Numbered from the stretch's first letter, positions 1 through 10,006 are shown. The stretch is DNA of 64,000 nt from Anoxybacillus tengchongensis (GCF_014201585.1 NZ_JACHES010000002.1:62001-126000), one strand, 5' to 3'. Numbers and translations: made by a program. Notes: generated by a model from the letters alone, not told the origin.

Positions 1-884
1 TAAATCCCTAAATCACCGTAAGCATGTGGTAAATACTCATCCATATGTCTTTTTAAATGAATAACTTCCATCGCTTCTTTGTAGCTATCACGCAACCGTT
101 GCAAACCGTTATACTCATTGCCGATTCCAACAATAACGTCACGATCCATCTCACACCGAAAGTCTTGTTGTAATTTTGTAATTATCATTTTTACCACATC
201 AATCGGTCGTTGTGTTGGCGTCCCCCCCACAATAAGTAAAAATGGATGATGATGTTCGATAAAAAAAGTCGGGACATGCGTTGTTCTTGTTATAAACGTC
301 ACGTATTGACGAATGTCATCTTTCTTTTCATTCTTCTGAACATATAGAGCGGAAACAGCAAATGACGAAGGGAGCGTCACACCAAGTAGCTGGGCTTCCA
401 TTTGAACATCACGCTCACTTATGTCACGATATTGAATAAAACGGAGAAAAAGGTCGTTGATTTCTTCTTGACGTTTATAACGTTTTCCTATTTGTTCATG
501 TAACATATGTGCCGCTTCTTTTGCTACGTCTTCGATTCGTTTTCGCTGTTCCTCTGTCAAATCGTGAAACGACGCCTGCACCCAAAGATAGCCATACACT
601 TTCCCTCCGTGTTTTAAACAAACGACCGCGCGAGCACCAAGATCAATATCGGGAAGTGGAGGGATGCTAACAACTCCGTCTGCCTGTTCAATTTTTTTCA
701 TCCATCCATGCTCGTGTAAATATTGAAAGACGTGGGCAGACGCTCTTTTACTTAAAATCGTGCGCATGCGTACTTCGTCCGTTTGATCATGATGGCCGCT
801 ATATGCAAGCAATTCAAAATCACGTGATTCAATCGTTACCGGACGCTGCAATTCAAAAAATAATTGATCAACTAATTTATGCAA
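1..884 (-). CDS. PucR-family transcriptional regulator, partial (C-terminus cut by window edge)
   Basis: The frame is open from a TTG at 884 to the window edge, giving 294 visible residues beginning LHKLVDQLFFELQRP. AGGAGGGG lies about six bases upstream of the TTG. The middle reads like the CdaR/GGDEF-like sensor region of PucR-type regulators such as PutR and AdeR of Bacillus; the C-terminal helix-turn-helix expected for the family would lie beyond base 1. It is separated from the nupNOPQ operon by a strong terminator, so it is probably transcribed on its own. Its target cannot be read from this window; AdeR- or PutR-like control of amino acid use is only a family-based guess. Confidence 0.7.
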   Translation of the reverse strand, partial: MHKLVDQLFFELQRPVTIESRDFELLAYSGHHDQTDEVRMRTILSKRASAHVFQYLHEHGWMKKIEQADGVVSIPPLPDIDLGARAVVCLKHGGKVYGYLWVQASFHDLTEEQRKRIEDVAKEAAHMLHEQIGKRYKRQEEINDLFLRFIQYRDISERDVQMEAQLLGVTLPSSFAVSALYVQKNEKKDDIRQYVTFITRTTHVPTFFIEHHHPFLLIVGGTPTQRPIDVVKMIITKLQQDFRCEMDRDVIVGIGNEYNGLQRLRDSYKEAMEVIHLKRHMDEYLPHAYGDLGI

Positions 885-923
885 TGAAATCCCCTCCTTG
901 CTTTTATTATGCGCGATCAAAGA

Positions 924-960
924 CGTGAAAAAAAGACTTCGGGACACCCCGAAGTCTTTT
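924..960 (-). terminator. Rho-independent terminator after nupQ
   Basis: An inverted repeat (AAGACTTCGGG / CCCGAAGTCTT) lies four bases past the nupQ stop. On the minus strand it is followed by a run of seven T. It ends the nucleoside transporter operon and insulates the PucR-family gene. Confidence 0.9.
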
Positions 961-964
961 GCCA

Positions 965-1918
965 TTAACGTTTTCCTTTTACATAAGGCGTACCGAGCGC
1001 TTTTGGCGCATCTGCTCGTCCGATAAAGCCAGTTAGCGCTAAAATCGTTAAGGCATACGGTAAAATGAGCAAATAAACAGTCGGTACGTTTTTCAAAAAC
1101 GGAATCGCTTGCCCAACGATACTTAAACTTTGTGCAAATCCAAAGAAAAGGGCCGCTCCCATCGCACCAAGCGGATGCCATTTTCCGAAAATCATCGCAG
1201 CAAGCGCCATAAATCCTTGACCAGAAATTGTCGCATGGCTAAAATCACGTGAAATGATTGTTGCATAAATGGAACCGCCAATTCCAGCGAGTGCACCACT
1301 TAACATCACCGCGATGTAACGCATTTTTGCTACGTTAATTCCCATTGTATCCGCCGCCATCGGATGTTCTCCAACCGCACGAAGACGAAGCCCAAACGGC
1401 GTTTTGTAAATGACGTACCATACAACAAACGCGAGTACAATCGCTAAATAAGATGGCAAATATCCGTTTGAGAATAAAATCGGACCGATGACTGGAATTT
1501 TGCTTAAAATCGGAATATCGATTTTATCGAACCCAACTTGCACTTGGTCTGTTTGGCCTTTCCCATACCACATTTTTACAAGAAACAACGATAATCCTAA
1601 CGCTAAAAAGTTGATAGCTACCCCACTAACGACTTGATCAGCGCGAAGCGAGATGGCTGCTACCGCATGCATAAGCGAGAAAATAGACGCAACAACCATC
1701 GCCACAAGCATAGCAAGCCATGGTGTTAATTGTCCGAATTGATCGGCAAATGTTAAGTTAAACACTACACCAGTAAACGCGCCGATGACCATTAACCCTT
1801 CTAATCCGATATTTACAACACCGGAGCGTTCACTAAATACGCCACCAAGCGCCGTAAAAATGAGCGGTGCCGCAAAAAAAATCGCGGAAGGAATAATAAT
1901 TTCAAGGATGTTCAACAT
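965..1918 (-). CDS. nupQ: Nucleoside ABC importer, permease subunit NupQ
   Basis: This 317-residue, very hydrophobic protein has about eight to nine membrane segments and belongs to the BPD-transp_2 permease family. Near residue 31 it has the family motif SERSGVVNIGLEG, and a long cytoplasmic loop near 190-220 contains the ATPase contact. It ends a four-gene cluster with a BMP-type lipoprotein, a double ATPase and a second permease, matching B. subtilis nupNOPQ (guanosine and other nucleosides). The start codon directly abuts the nupP stop, implying translational coupling. Substrate range is inferred from synteny. Confidence 0.88.
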   Translation of the reverse strand: MLNILEIIIPSAIFFAAPLIFTALGGVFSERSGVVNIGLEGLMVIGAFTGVVFNLTFADQFGQLTPWLAMLVAMVVASIFSLMHAVAAISLRADQVVSGVAINFLALGLSLFLVKMWYGKGQTDQVQVGFDKIDIPILSKIPVIGPILFSNGYLPSYLAIVLAFVVWYVIYKTPFGLRLRAVGEHPMAADTMGINVAKMRYIAVMLSGALAGIGGSIYATIISRDFSHATISGQGFMALAAMIFGKWHPLGAMGAALFFGFAQSLSIVGQAIPFLKNVPTVYLLILPYALTILALTGFIGRADAPKALGTPYVKGKR

Positions 1919-2965
1919 TTATTTTCCCTCCTTTTTGAAGCGCGTAAGCACAAGACGAATTAAGTAGCTTGAAGCCACGAAGAAAATAATTAACGCAATG
2001 ACAATATCAACAAGCTCTGTCGGCACATCGGCTGCTGATGGCATTTCAAGCGCTCCGACTTTTAAAGCCCCAAAGAGGACGGCTGCTAAAATAATTCCAA
2101 ATGCATGATTTCCGCCAAGAAGAGCGACCGCGATTCCATCAAATCCGACTCCGGTAAACCCAGCTTTGACAGAGACGTTTTCAAACGTTCCTAATCCTTC
2201 CATCGCCCCAGCGATACCTGCGAATGCCCCTGAAATAACCATCGCTAATATAATATTACGATTGACGTTCATACCCGCATAATGCGATGCATGTTGGTTA
2301 AAACCGACGGCACGAAGTTCATACCCTGTCGTTGTTTTCTCAAGCAAAAACCACATGACGACAGCCGCAATTAACGAAATAATAATGCCGTAATGAAGCG
2401 TAGAGTAATCTGTCAACGATTGTAAAAACTCTGAACGTAACGATGCTGACGGATGAATTTTTTCTGATTTAAATCCTTGATCAGATAAAACAGAACGAAT
2501 GACCGCATTCGATACGTATAGCGCAATATAGTTCATCATAATTGTGACGATAACTTCATGAACACGGAAACGTGCTTTTAAAAAGCCTGGAATGAATCCC
2601 CAAAGTGCCCCAGCTGCTCCGGCTGCAATGATTGCGAGCGGCAAATGAATGACTTTTGGTAGTTCAAACGCCACACCAACCCAAACAGCAGCTAGCCAAC
2701 CAACAATAAGCTGTCCTTCTACACCGATATTAAATAGCCCTGTGCGAAAAGCGAACGCAACAGCTAAACCTGCTAAAATATACGGCGTAACTTGACGAAT
2801 CGTTTCTCCAATGTAATATCGATCACCAAAAGCGCCGTACAATAAAGCAGAATACCCGGCAATTGGGTCATATCCACTAACAATCATGACAATTGCACCA
2901 GCGATAATTCCAAGAATAACCGCAAAAACAGGGACGAGAATATTCGTTAAACGATTTTCACTCAT
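1919..2965 (-). CDS. nupP: Nucleoside ABC importer, permease subunit NupP
   Basis: This 348-residue inner-membrane permease of the BPD-transp_2 family carries the motif FRTGLFNIGVEGQ near residues 73-85, the counterpart of the motif in NupQ. About nine membrane segments are apparent, with a cytoplasmic loop near 210-240. It should form the heterodimeric channel with NupQ, energised by NupO and fed by NupN. Its ATG overlaps the last codons of nupO by four bases and its stop abuts nupQ, so the three genes are surely one transcript. Confidence 0.88.
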   Translation of the reverse strand: MSENRLTNILVPVFAVILGIIAGAIVMIVSGYDPIAGYSALLYGAFGDRYYIGETIRQVTPYILAGLAVAFAFRTGLFNIGVEGQLIVGWLAAVWVGVAFELPKVIHLPLAIIAAGAAGALWGFIPGFLKARFRVHEVIVTIMMNYIALYVSNAVIRSVLSDQGFKSEKIHPSASLRSEFLQSLTDYSTLHYGIIISLIAAVVMWFLLEKTTTGYELRAVGFNQHASHYAGMNVNRNIILAMVISGAFAGIAGAMEGLGTFENVSVKAGFTGVGFDGIAVALLGGNHAFGIILAAVLFGALKVGALEMPSAADVPTELVDIVIALIIFFVASSYLIRLVLTRFKKEGK

Positions 2966-4491
2966 GATGATACACCTGCTTCCTTCCGTTTGCTTCCTGC
3001 CATCAATAAGCCGAGCTCTTGTTCTGTCGTTTCTTTCGGATCGACAATGGCAACAATTTTTCCTTCATAAATGACAGCAATGCGATCGCTGACATTCATA
3101 ATTTCATCTAATTCAAACGAAACGAGCAACACCGCTTTTCCTTTATCACGTTGTTCGATAAGACGTTTGTGAATGAACTCAATCGCCCCAACGTCGAGCC
3201 CGCGTGTCGGTTGCGCTGCAATGAGTAGATCCGGATCGCGATCTACTTCGCGCCCGATAATCGCTTTTTGTTGGTTTCCTCCTGATAAAGCTCGCGCCTT
3301 TGTATATTCATCAGGCGTACGAACGTCGAACTCTTGAATAAGCTGACGCGCTTTATCGTAAATGGCTTTAAAGTTCAAAATACCGCGTTTTGAATATGGT
3401 TCCTTATAGTATGTTTGGAGTACCATATTTTCTCCGATTGGGAAGTCGAGCACGAGACCATGTTTATGACGGTCTTGTGGAATGTGTCCTACACCTGTTT
3501 CTGTAATTTGACGCGGTGTTAAATTGCGAATTTCTTTACCATTTAAACGAATGGAGCCTGACTCTGATTTAATTAAGCCTGTGATCGCTTCAATAAGCTC
3601 CGTCTGTCCATTTCCGTCTACCCCTGCAATGCCGACAATTTCTCCTGCATGTACCGTTAAATTTAAATGATCAACAGCGGTAATTCCGCGTGAATCTTTC
3701 ACGACTAAATTTTCAATTTCAAGAACAGGTTTTCCGACTTTCGGTGGTTGTTTTTCTGTTTTGAAATGCACTTCACGTCCAACCATTAATGAAGCGAGTT
3801 CGTTCGGATTTGTTTCCGATACATTCAATGTGCCAATGCCTTTTCCGCGACGAATAACGGTGACGCGGTCACAAACTTCCATAATTTCTTTTAATTTGTG
3901 CGTAATTAAAATAATGGATTTTCCTTCGCGTACAAGCGCTTTCATAATTTGGATAAGTTCTTGGATTTCTTGTGGTGTTAACACAGCTGTCGGTTCGTCA
4001 AAAATTAAAATATCTGCTCCGCGATATAACGTTTTTAAAATTTCTACACGTTGTTGCATACCGACAGAAATGTCAGCGATTTTCGCTTTCGGATCAACTG
4101 CTAAACCATAACGTTCAGAAAGCTCGCGCACTTCTTTTTCTGCCTTTTCAATGTCAATTTGTCCGCCTTTTGTCGGCTCACTTCCTAAAATAATGTTTTC
4201 TGTTACCGTAAACGTATCAACAAGCATAAAATGTTGGTGTACCATCCCAATCCCTAAGTCGTTGGCAACGTTCGGGTTTGCAATATTTACTTTTTTCCCT
4301 TTGACACGAATTTCCCCGCCATCCGGTTGATATAAACCGAATAACACGTTCATTAATGTTGATTTTCCTGCACCGTTTTCACCTAATAGCGCATGAATTT
4401 CTCCTTTTTTCAGTTGCAACGTAATGTTATCATTCGCCACAAAATTCCCAAAAACTTTGCGGATGTTCAGCATCTCAATTACGTATTCCAA
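2962..4491 (-). CDS. nupO: Nucleoside ABC importer, double ATP-binding subunit NupO
   Basis: This 509-residue protein has two tandem ABC ATPase domains. The first has a canonical Walker A (GENGAGKST, residues 37-45), a signature SVGMQQR and Walker B ILIFDEPT. The second has the degenerate loop GVDGNGQTE typical of sugar and nucleoside importers, signature SGGNQQK and LLIAAQPT. The start is TTG at 4491, supported by AAGGAG ten bases upstream and by family length. It lies 114 bases downstream of nupN, across two perfect hairpins, and overlaps nupP. It hydrolyses ATP on the cytoplasmic face to drive uptake. Confidence 0.9.
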   Translation of the reverse strand: MEYVIEMLNIRKVFGNFVANDNITLQLKKGEIHALLGENGAGKSTLMNVLFGLYQPDGGEIRVKGKKVNIANPNVANDLGIGMVHQHFMLVDTFTVTENIILGSEPTKGGQIDIEKAEKEVRELSERYGLAVDPKAKIADISVGMQQRVEILKTLYRGADILIFDEPTAVLTPQEIQELIQIMKALVREGKSIILITHKLKEIMEVCDRVTVIRRGKGIGTLNVSETNPNELASLMVGREVHFKTEKQPPKVGKPVLEIENLVVKDSRGITAVDHLNLTVHAGEIVGIAGVDGNGQTELIEAITGLIKSESGSIRLNGKEIRNLTPRQITETGVGHIPQDRHKHGLVLDFPIGENMVLQTYYKEPYSKRGILNFKAIYDKARQLIQEFDVRTPDEYTKARALSGGNQQKAIIGREVDRDPDLLIAAQPTRGLDVGAIEFIHKRLIEQRDKGKAVLLVSFELDEIMNVSDRIAVIYEGKIVAIVDPKETTEQELGLLMAGSKRKEAGVSS

Positions 4492-4526
4492 ACGTGATCC
4501 ACTCCTTATATGAGCATGGTTTACAT

Positions 4527-4599
4527 CACTAAATGAAAAGCTGCAACATGTTGCAACTTTTCATTTAGTGGTTCTCCGAAGGACTTCCCTTCGGAGAAC
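4527..4599 (-). repeat. Two adjacent perfect hairpins between nupN and nupO
   Basis: Positions 4571-4599 form a 12-bp stem with a five-base loop (GTTCTCCGAAGG / CCTTCGGAGAAC). Positions 4527-4570 form a 14-bp stem continuing, after one mismatch, into a 7-bp palindrome (TGCAACATGTTGCA). They lie back to back with no T-run after them. This resembles a 3-prime-end stabiliser or processing site rather than a terminator, and would leave more nupN mRNA than nupOPQ mRNA. Confidence 0.65.
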
Positions 4600-4605
4600 A
4601 AGAAA

Positions 4606-5697
4606 TTATAGAGAAGCTTCAAATTGTTTATATTCGTCGCGAGTTGTAGGTACTTTTACTTCGCCGTTAATAATTTTTTGTTTCCACTCATCAACTTTTT
4701 TCAACACGTCTTCAGGAACATTGTTTTTTGTTGTTGGCGCAATACCTACCCCATCTTCTTTTAAGCCGTATTCAACTGCTTGACCGCCTGGGAAGTTGCC
4801 ATCTTTCGTTTTTGTCGCTAAGTCATATACAGCAACGTCAACACGTTTCACCATAGATGTTAATGTTACACTTTTATCTGTTCCAGGTACTTTTCCTTCT
4901 TCATATTGGTCGCGGTCAACACCGATGACCCAAATTTCTTTGTTTGGATCTTGTTTTTTCAAGTCAATCGCTTCAGAGAATACACCGTTTCCTGTCGCAC
5001 CAGCAGCATGATAAATCACGTCAATGCCAGAAGCGTACATACTCGAAGCAATGGCTTTTCCTTTATCCGCTTTGTCAAATGCACCTGCGTATTGCACTTC
5101 AACTGTTGCTTTCGGATTTACAGCCTTTACGCCAGCACGGAAACCGCTTTCGAATTTTTCAATTAATGGAATTTCCATACCACCAACGAAACCGATTTTA
5201 TTTGTTTTTGTCATTAAACCTGCAACAACACCGACAAGGAATGAGCCTTCATGCTCTTTAAATGTAATGCTTGCAACGTTCGGTTTTTCAACAACGCTAT
5301 CAACGATCGCAAATTTGTTATCTGGTTTTTGGTCTGCAATCTCTGTAATGGCATCTGTCATTAAGAAACCGATTCCGAAAATAAGATCAAAATCGTTACG
5401 TACAAGTTTATTTAAGTTTGTTGCATAATCCGCATCGCTTTGTGACTGTAAATAGTCATAGCCACCTTTTCCTTTTTTCAAGCCGTTTTCTTCACCAAAT
5501 TTTTGCAAACCTTCCCATGCAGATTGGTTGAACGATTTGTCGTCAATTCCACCTACGTCTGTAACCATCGCTACGCTAAACTCAGACGCTTTTCCTTCTT
5601 CTTTTTTCGGCTCTTCTTTTGCTTGTCCGCAACCGCCAAGAAGCATGCCAGCAGTCAATAATAAAGACATCGACAATCCAAAACGTTTTTTCTTCAT
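4606..5697 (-). CDS. nupN: Nucleoside-binding lipoprotein, BMP/PnrA family (NupN)
   Basis: This 363-residue protein starts with a lipoprotein signal peptide: basic MKKKR, hydrophobic core, lipobox LGGC with the lipidated cysteine at residue 23. The mature part carries BMP-family features ([19 protein letters not shown] near 46; later [18 protein letters not shown]). It captures nucleosides outside the membrane and delivers them to NupPQ. Start is ATG with GAGGGGG ten bases upstream; that site lies at the end of a possible 21-codon leader ORF. Proximity of the GntR gene nupR suggests repression in the absence of nucleosides. Confidence 0.9.
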   Translation of the reverse strand: MKKKRFGLSMSLLLTAGMLLGGCGQAKEEPKKEEGKASEFSVAMVTDVGGIDDKSFNQSAWEGLQKFGEENGLKKGKGGYDYLQSQSDADYATNLNKLVRNDFDLIFGIGFLMTDAITEIADQKPDNKFAIVDSVVEKPNVASITFKEHEGSFLVGVVAGLMTKTNKIGFVGGMEIPLIEKFESGFRAGVKAVNPKATVEVQYAGAFDKADKGKAIASSMYASGIDVIYHAAGATGNGVFSEAIDLKKQDPNKEIWVIGVDRDQYEEGKVPGTDKSVTLTSMVKRVDVAVYDLATKTKDGNFPGGQAVEYGLKEDGVGIAPTTKNNVPEDVLKKVDEWKQKIINGEVKVPTTRDEYKQFEASL

Positions 5698-5703
5698 AAA
5701 TCA

Positions 5704-5769
5704 TTACCCCCTCAGTTTTAAAATATGGATGAGTAAAAAGTGAAATGTAAAATATCCTTCTCCCTCCAA
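5704..5769 (-). CDS. Possible 21-residue leader peptide before nupN
   Basis: A TTG at 5769 is preceded, with a five-base gap, by AAGGAGGTGA, an almost complete complement of the 16S rRNA tail. The frame runs 21 codons (LEGEGYFTFHFLLIHILKLRG, first residue read as Met) to a TAA six bases before the nupN ATG. The nupN ribosome site lies inside its last codons. Such an arrangement fits a translationally coupled leader that controls nupN. There is no homology evidence; it could be a fortuitous frame behind a decayed ribosome site. Confidence 0.4.
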   Translation of the reverse strand: MEGEGYFTFHFLLIHILKLRG

Positions 5770-5804
5770 TGTCACCTCCTTAATAGGATAAGCACTTTTA
5801 TAAG

Positions 5805-6530
5805 TTACACACGTTTCCGTAAAACGTGAAAGCTAAACTTATCTGATTTGAAATAGTCAATCGAGTATAAAATAGGTTCGTCATTTTCATCAAAATGCAT
5901 TTGTTTTAAAACTAAAAGTGCTGTTTCTGGCTCACATTGCAAAATCGGTGACACTTTTTCATGATAACCGAGCGGTTCGATGTGGGTAACAGCATACGCG
6001 ATATACCGATTCGCTTCATTATGTAATATTTCTAATAACGACTCATTTTCATAAGCAATTCCTTTAGGTAAATATTTACAAGGTACTTTATCAATGCAGT
6101 AAACGACCGGCTCGTTATTCGCAGTTCGCACCCGCTCAACAACAAGTAAATCTTCCTCTTTATGACATTGAAAGCGCTTTATATCATCTTCAGTCGGTTT
6201 CTGAATGGAAGAAGATAAAAAGATCGTTCCTGGTTTGCGTCCAGCTTGGCGAATCATCTCCGTCACGCTACTTAGCTGTTCAATACCTGACGTAAACATC
6301 GGCCGGGAACTCACAAATGTCCCAACACCGTGGCGGCGGATGATGACGTTTTCTTCTTCTAATACTCGTAATGCTTCACGCAACGTTGCTCGGCTAACTC
6401 CTAATTGTTTTGCTAATTCAAATTCAGAAGGAAGTTTTTCCTTTTCCTTGTATACCCCTTGCTCAATATCCTTTTTAATCCGATCAATGACTTGTAAATA
6501 TAAGTGTCGATGATCTGTTTTAACAGACAT
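5805..6530 (-). CDS. nupR: GntR/HutC-type repressor of the nucleoside transporter (NupR, YmfC-like)
   Basis: This 241-residue protein has an N-terminal GntR winged helix-turn-helix (about residues 8-72; [20 protein letters not shown] is the recognition region) followed by a UTRA effector domain of the HutC subfamily. The place between spoIIIE and nupN corresponds to B. subtilis ymfC, described as the nupNOPQ repressor. A palindrome in its own leader suggests autoregulation. No clear terminator separates it from nupN 107 bases downstream, so partial co-transcription is possible. The ligand is probably a nucleoside, by inference. Confidence 0.8.
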   Translation of the reverse strand: MSVKTDHRHLYLQVIDRIKKDIEQGVYKEKEKLPSEFELAKQLGVSRATLREALRVLEEENVIIRRHGVGTFVSSRPMFTSGIEQLSSVTEMIRQAGRKPGTIFLSSSIQKPTEDDIKRFQCHKEEDLLVVERVRTANNEPVVYCIDKVPCKYLPKGIAYENESLLEILHNEANRYIAYAVTHIEPLGYHEKVSPILQCEPETALLVLKQMHFDENDEPILYSIDYFKSDKFSFHVLRKRV

Positions 6531-6551
6531 TCACCATCCCCCACCTTAGAT

Positions 6552-6596
6552 ATCAGACATCTGATGTTAGACAAATTTCTTATTAATAATATAACA
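6552..6596 (-). promoter_or_regulatory. nupR promoter with candidate GntR operator
   Basis: An extended -10 TGTTATATT lies at 6588-6596 (minus strand). About 16-35 bases downstream lies the dyad ATCAGACATCTGAT (6552-6565), overlapped by ACATCTGATGT (6558-6568). The dyad falls just after the expected start of transcription, a position suited to a roadblock or autorepressor. A half-site ATCTGAT recurs at 5841 upstream of nupN. Confidence 0.45.
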
Positions 6597-6704
6597 TTTT
6601 TTCATCTATAAATAAATAGTGAATAAAAAAAATGTCGAAAAAAGTCGTAAGAAATAATATGTAAGCGATTGTAATAATATATCATTATTATGTCCCGTTT
6701 ATAC

Positions 6705-6734
6705 AAAAAAGAGGCTTATTTTTCAGCCTCTTTT
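6705..6734 (-). terminator. Rho-independent terminator of spoIIIE
   Basis: Stem GAGGCT (6711-6716) pairs with AGCCTC (6725-6730), with flanking A:T pairs that extend into the spoIIIE stop codon; six T follow on the minus strand. Confidence 0.85.
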
Positions 6735-8970
6735 ACGACGTTTTTGCTTCATCATTTGACGATACGAGCACAGCGCGCGGTTTACTTCCTTCATAAGGTC
6801 CGACGATGCCACGCGCTTCCATTGCATCAATTAAGCGTGCAGCCCGGTTATAACCGATGCGGAATCGTCGTTGCAACATCGAAACGGATGCACTTTGCAT
6901 GTCAATGACGAGCTGGACCGCTTCATCAAACAACTCATCATCGAACGCTTCTTGCGGTTCATCATCTTGCGCCATCATCGTTTCTTCGTATTGTGCTTTT
7001 TGTTGTGAAATGACGTATTGCACGATGTTTTCTACTTCTTGATCGGACACAAAAGCACCTTGCACGCGAACAGGTTTGGAAGCACCGACAGGTAAAAAGA
7101 GCATGTCACCACGCCCAAGTAATTTTTCAGCTCCTCCCATATCTAAAATCGTACGCGAATCGGTTTGTGACGATACGCTAAACGCGATGCGAGATGGAAT
7201 GTTTGCCTTAATGACACCTGTAATCACATCGACGGATGGACGCTGTGTTGCGATAATTAAATGAATGCCTGCCGCACGTGCCATTTGGGCAAGACGGGTA
7301 ATGGAATCTTCTACATCGCTTGAGGCAACCATCATTAAATCCGCGAGCTCATCAACAATGACAACAATATACGGCAACAGAGGTTGCTTCGTTTCCGCTG
7401 TTTCATTATGCCGCTCAATATATTCGTTATACCCTTCAATATTGCGCGTGCCTGTGTGCGAAAATAATTCATATCGTCGCTCCATTTCGCTCACTACTTT
7501 TTTTAATGCTTGAGACGCTTTTTTCGGATCGGTTACGACCGGAGAAAGCAGATGCGGAATACCATTATATACACTTAACTCCACCATTTTCGGATCAATC
7601 ATCATCATTTTTACTTCATGAGGTTTCGTGCGCATGAGTAAACTAACAATAATGGCATTAATACATACACTTTTCCCGCTTCCTGTCGCTCCCGCAACAA
7701 GTAAATGTGGCATTTTATTCAGTTCAGCAAGCACCGCTTGTCCGGAGATGTCACGGCCAAGTCCAATTAACAGCTTTGCCTCTTTCTTATCTGCTTCTTT
7801 CGCCTCTAACACTTCACGTAAAGAAACCATCGCAATTTCCTCATTTGGCACTTCAATTCCGATCGCTGATTTTCCTGGAATCGGTGCTTCAATGCGAATA
7901 TCTTTTGCCGCTAGGGCGAGTGCTAAATCGTCACTTAAACTAACAATTTTACTTACTTTCACACCAACATCTGGATACACTTCATATCTTGTGACAGCTG
8001 GTCCAATATGCACTTTTGTTACTTTTGCCTTTACACCAAAACTTTGGAACGTTTTTTCAAGTTTGCGAGCATTTTCATAAATACTTTCTTTTTCTCTCGA
8101 TTGATCAACAGCCTTTGGTGGAGAAAGCAAGTCAACAGGCGGCAACGTATAATCTGTTTCATGTGTTTGCATAAATGCGATCGGGTGTTCTTTTTCAACC
8201 ACTTCGTGAAAATTGGAAATGACAGGCCCTTCGACCATAGTTTCTTCCTCTTCTTCTTTGTCTTCCTTTTCTTCGAGTGCCGTCACTACTTCAATATGCG
8301 GTTGCTGTTGTTTTTCTTTTTTCGGACGATTCAAAAACGAACGAACATCAGCGATGACAGCCGTTGTTTGCGTCCGCATAAACGAAAGGAACCACTCTAT
8401 TCCTTTGCCAGCTGTATCACGCAACGTTTTACCTGTGAGAAGCAACACACCAATGACTAGCAACAATGAAGCAATCCATTTTGTCCCTAATTGATCAAAT
8501 AAATAGTAGCTTATCGTATACAGTAAAGCGCCAAGCATCCCACCGCCTAAATCAGAGAAAGAGCCACTTTCCCCACGCACATCTGCCCAAAATAATTCCC
8601 ATGTTGTTCGAATAATGCTTGGATTTACTAATTTCCCATTGCGTGATAAAATGTGAAACAGCGTTTCATGGCTAAACAACAATAATGAAAAGATAATCAA
8701 ATACAAACCGACAAGAATACGGTGAAAAAATGAAGGCCATGCACGCTTCCAAATGACATATAGCGACGTCAAAAGCGCCCCTAATAACGCAACGATATAC
8801 CACTCGCCCATAAAAAAACGGGTAGCAAAAACGAGCGAACGTCCGACGGCTCCGACATTCGCCATCGCAATGACCGTACATGCTAACATCGTTAAACCGA
8901 TTAACTCGAAGCGTAACGTTTTTTTCCATTGATCTTGTTTGTTTGTGCGACGCTTATTTTTCTTTCCCAT
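6733..8970 (-). CDS. spoIIIE: DNA translocase SpoIIIE (FtsK family)
   Basis: This 745-residue protein has four N-terminal membrane segments, an acidic/basic linker, an FtsK RecA-type motor with Walker A GATGSGKS and [12 protein letters not shown], and a C-terminal gamma winged helix ([19 protein letters not shown]). It pumps the chromosome into the forespore through the septum. The frame stays open to 9084, but the start at 8970 (MGKKNKRR) is chosen because it has GGAG upstream and the longer form would overlap a terminator and ylzJ. Synteny with ylzJ and nupR favours SpoIIIE over the SftA paralogue. Confidence 0.92.
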   Translation of the reverse strand: MGKKNKRRTNKQDQWKKTLRFELIGLTMLACTVIAMANVGAVGRSLVFATRFFMGEWYIVALLGALLTSLYVIWKRAWPSFFHRILVGLYLIIFSLLLFSHETLFHILSRNGKLVNPSIIRTTWELFWADVRGESGSFSDLGGGMLGALLYTISYYLFDQLGTKWIASLLLVIGVLLLTGKTLRDTAGKGIEWFLSFMRTQTTAVIADVRSFLNRPKKEKQQQPHIEVVTALEEKEDKEEEEETMVEGPVISNFHEVVEKEHPIAFMQTHETDYTLPPVDLLSPPKAVDQSREKESIYENARKLEKTFQSFGVKAKVTKVHIGPAVTRYEVYPDVGVKVSKIVSLSDDLALALAAKDIRIEAPIPGKSAIGIEVPNEEIAMVSLREVLEAKEADKKEAKLLIGLGRDISGQAVLAELNKMPHLLVAGATGSGKSVCINAIIVSLLMRTKPHEVKMMMIDPKMVELSVYNGIPHLLSPVVTDPKKASQALKKVVSEMERRYELFSHTGTRNIEGYNEYIERHNETAETKQPLLPYIVVIVDELADLMMVASSDVEDSITRLAQMARAAGIHLIIATQRPSVDVITGVIKANIPSRIAFSVSSQTDSRTILDMGGAEKLLGRGDMLFLPVGASKPVRVQGAFVSDQEVENIVQYVISQQKAQYEETMMAQDDEPQEAFDDELFDEAVQLVIDMQSASVSMLQRRFRIGYNRAARLIDAMEARGIVGPYEGSKPRAVLVSSNDEAKTS

Positions 8971-8995
8971 TTCGCCCACTCCAACATGTAAGATG

Positions 8996-9027
8996 AAAAA
9001 GCAGCCAACAGAGAAGCGTGGCTGCTT
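8996..9027 (-). terminator. Terminator after ylzJ
   Basis: AAGCAGCCA (8999-9007) pairs with TGGCTGCTT (9019-9027) around an 11-base loop, followed on the minus strand by five T. It closes the tepA-ylzJ transcript eight bases past the ylzJ stop. Confidence 0.8.
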
Positions 9028-9034
9028 GTTCTTA

Positions 9035-9259
9035 TTATACCATAAATTGTAGTGATGTCGCATGAAGTTTTGTGCCTGGTTCATACGTCAAATAATGTTT
9101 TGGATCGCTACTTAATACACGCACAATTTCATACTCATTCGTTTCTGTTTGTTGCACAAGTAACGTCACTCCGTTACATTGAACGGTGCGGTGTTTTCTA
9201 TACTCCGTTTCGTTTGTTTGAAAAACTAAAAACTCTGGAACGATGGTATGTAAAATCAT
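9035..9259 (-). CDS. ylzJ: YlzJ-like small protein
   Basis: This 74-residue protein begins [13 protein letters not shown] and has a proline/aromatic-rich fold of short strands typical of the YlzJ-like family. It has no signal peptide or membrane segment. Its start overlaps the tepA stop by four bases (ATGA), so translation is coupled to tepA. Function is unknown; the fixed place between tepA and spoIIIE in Bacillaceae is the main basis for the name. Confidence 0.7.
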   Translation of the reverse strand: MILHTIVPEFLVFQTNETEYRKHRTVQCNGVTLLVQQTETNEYEIVRVLSSDPKHYLTYEPGTKLHATSLQFMV

Positions 9260-9969
9260 TGTAACATTGCCCCTTTTTGATTAGAACGGTCAATAAGTTC
9301 TCGTAATTTATACATCGCCTGTGACAGTCCTCCGACTTCATCAATTAAACCGTACTTCACAGCATCTGTTCCTACCACATTCGTTCCGATATCACGCGTT
9401 AAATTGCCTTTAGAAAACATGAGTTCTTTAAATTTTTCTTCACTAATGTTTGAATGTTTCACAACAAAGTTCACGACGCGCTCTTGCATTTTATCTAAAT
9501 ACTCAAACGTTTGCGGCACGCCGATAACAAGACCTGTGAGGCGAATCGGGTGAATCGTCATCGTTGCCGTTTCTGCGATAAACGAATAGTCGCACGATAC
9601 CGCAATCGGCACACCAATTGAATGGCCTCCACCGAGAACAATCGAAACAGTTGGTTTGGACATCGAGGCTAACATTTCTGCAATAGCTAACCCTGCTTCG
9701 ACATCACCACCTACTGTATTTAATACGACGAGCAGTCCTTCAATATTAGGGTTTTGCTCGATGGCCACAATTTGTGGAATAATATGTTCGTACTTTGTCG
9801 TTTTATTTTGCGGCGGTAATTGAATGTGCCCTTCAATTTGCCCAACGATCGTTAAACAATGAATCGTTGAATCAGAAGAAAGTTGCGGAACATTCGTTTG
9901 GCCGAGCTGAACAATATTTTCTGCTGGAGACGGCTTCGTTTCCTCTTGAGATATATCTCGTTCTTCCAT
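9256..9969 (-). CDS. tepA: ClpP-like protease TepA (translocation-enhancing protein)
   Basis: This 237-residue protein belongs to the SDH/ClpP crotonase-fold protease group. The stretch [14 protein letters not shown], the nucleophile-like [11 protein letters not shown] (serine) and MTIHPIRL (histidine) match the ClpP-type catalytic arrangement. The N-terminal 30 residues are acidic and likely disordered. TepA of B. subtilis was linked to protein secretion and small spore-protein turnover. A dyad symmetry in the spacer of its putative promoter suggests a repressor. It is followed by ylzJ in the same transcript. Confidence 0.85.
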   Translation of the reverse strand: MEERDISQEETKPSPAENIVQLGQTNVPQLSSDSTIHCLTIVGQIEGHIQLPPQNKTTKYEHIIPQIVAIEQNPNIEGLLVVLNTVGGDVEAGLAIAEMLASMSKPTVSIVLGGGHSIGVPIAVSCDYSFIAETATMTIHPIRLTGLVIGVPQTFEYLDKMQERVVNFVVKHSNISEEKFKELMFSKGNLTRDIGTNVVGTDAVKYGLIDEVGGLSQAMYKLRELIDRSNQKGAMLQ

Positions 9970-10006
9970 AACAATAACAATCCCCTTTCTGTTGCGTGAT
10001 GTCGTT

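Noticed and set aside
5810-5828. Operator-like repeat CACGTTT/AAACGTG at the nupR 3-prime end
   Set aside because: It lies in coding sequence, differs from the dyad upstream of nupR and has no promoter beside it.
8672-8929. 85-codon minus-strand frame inside spoIIIE
   Set aside because: Shadow frame of the membrane region of spoIIIE; composition is that of an off-frame read.
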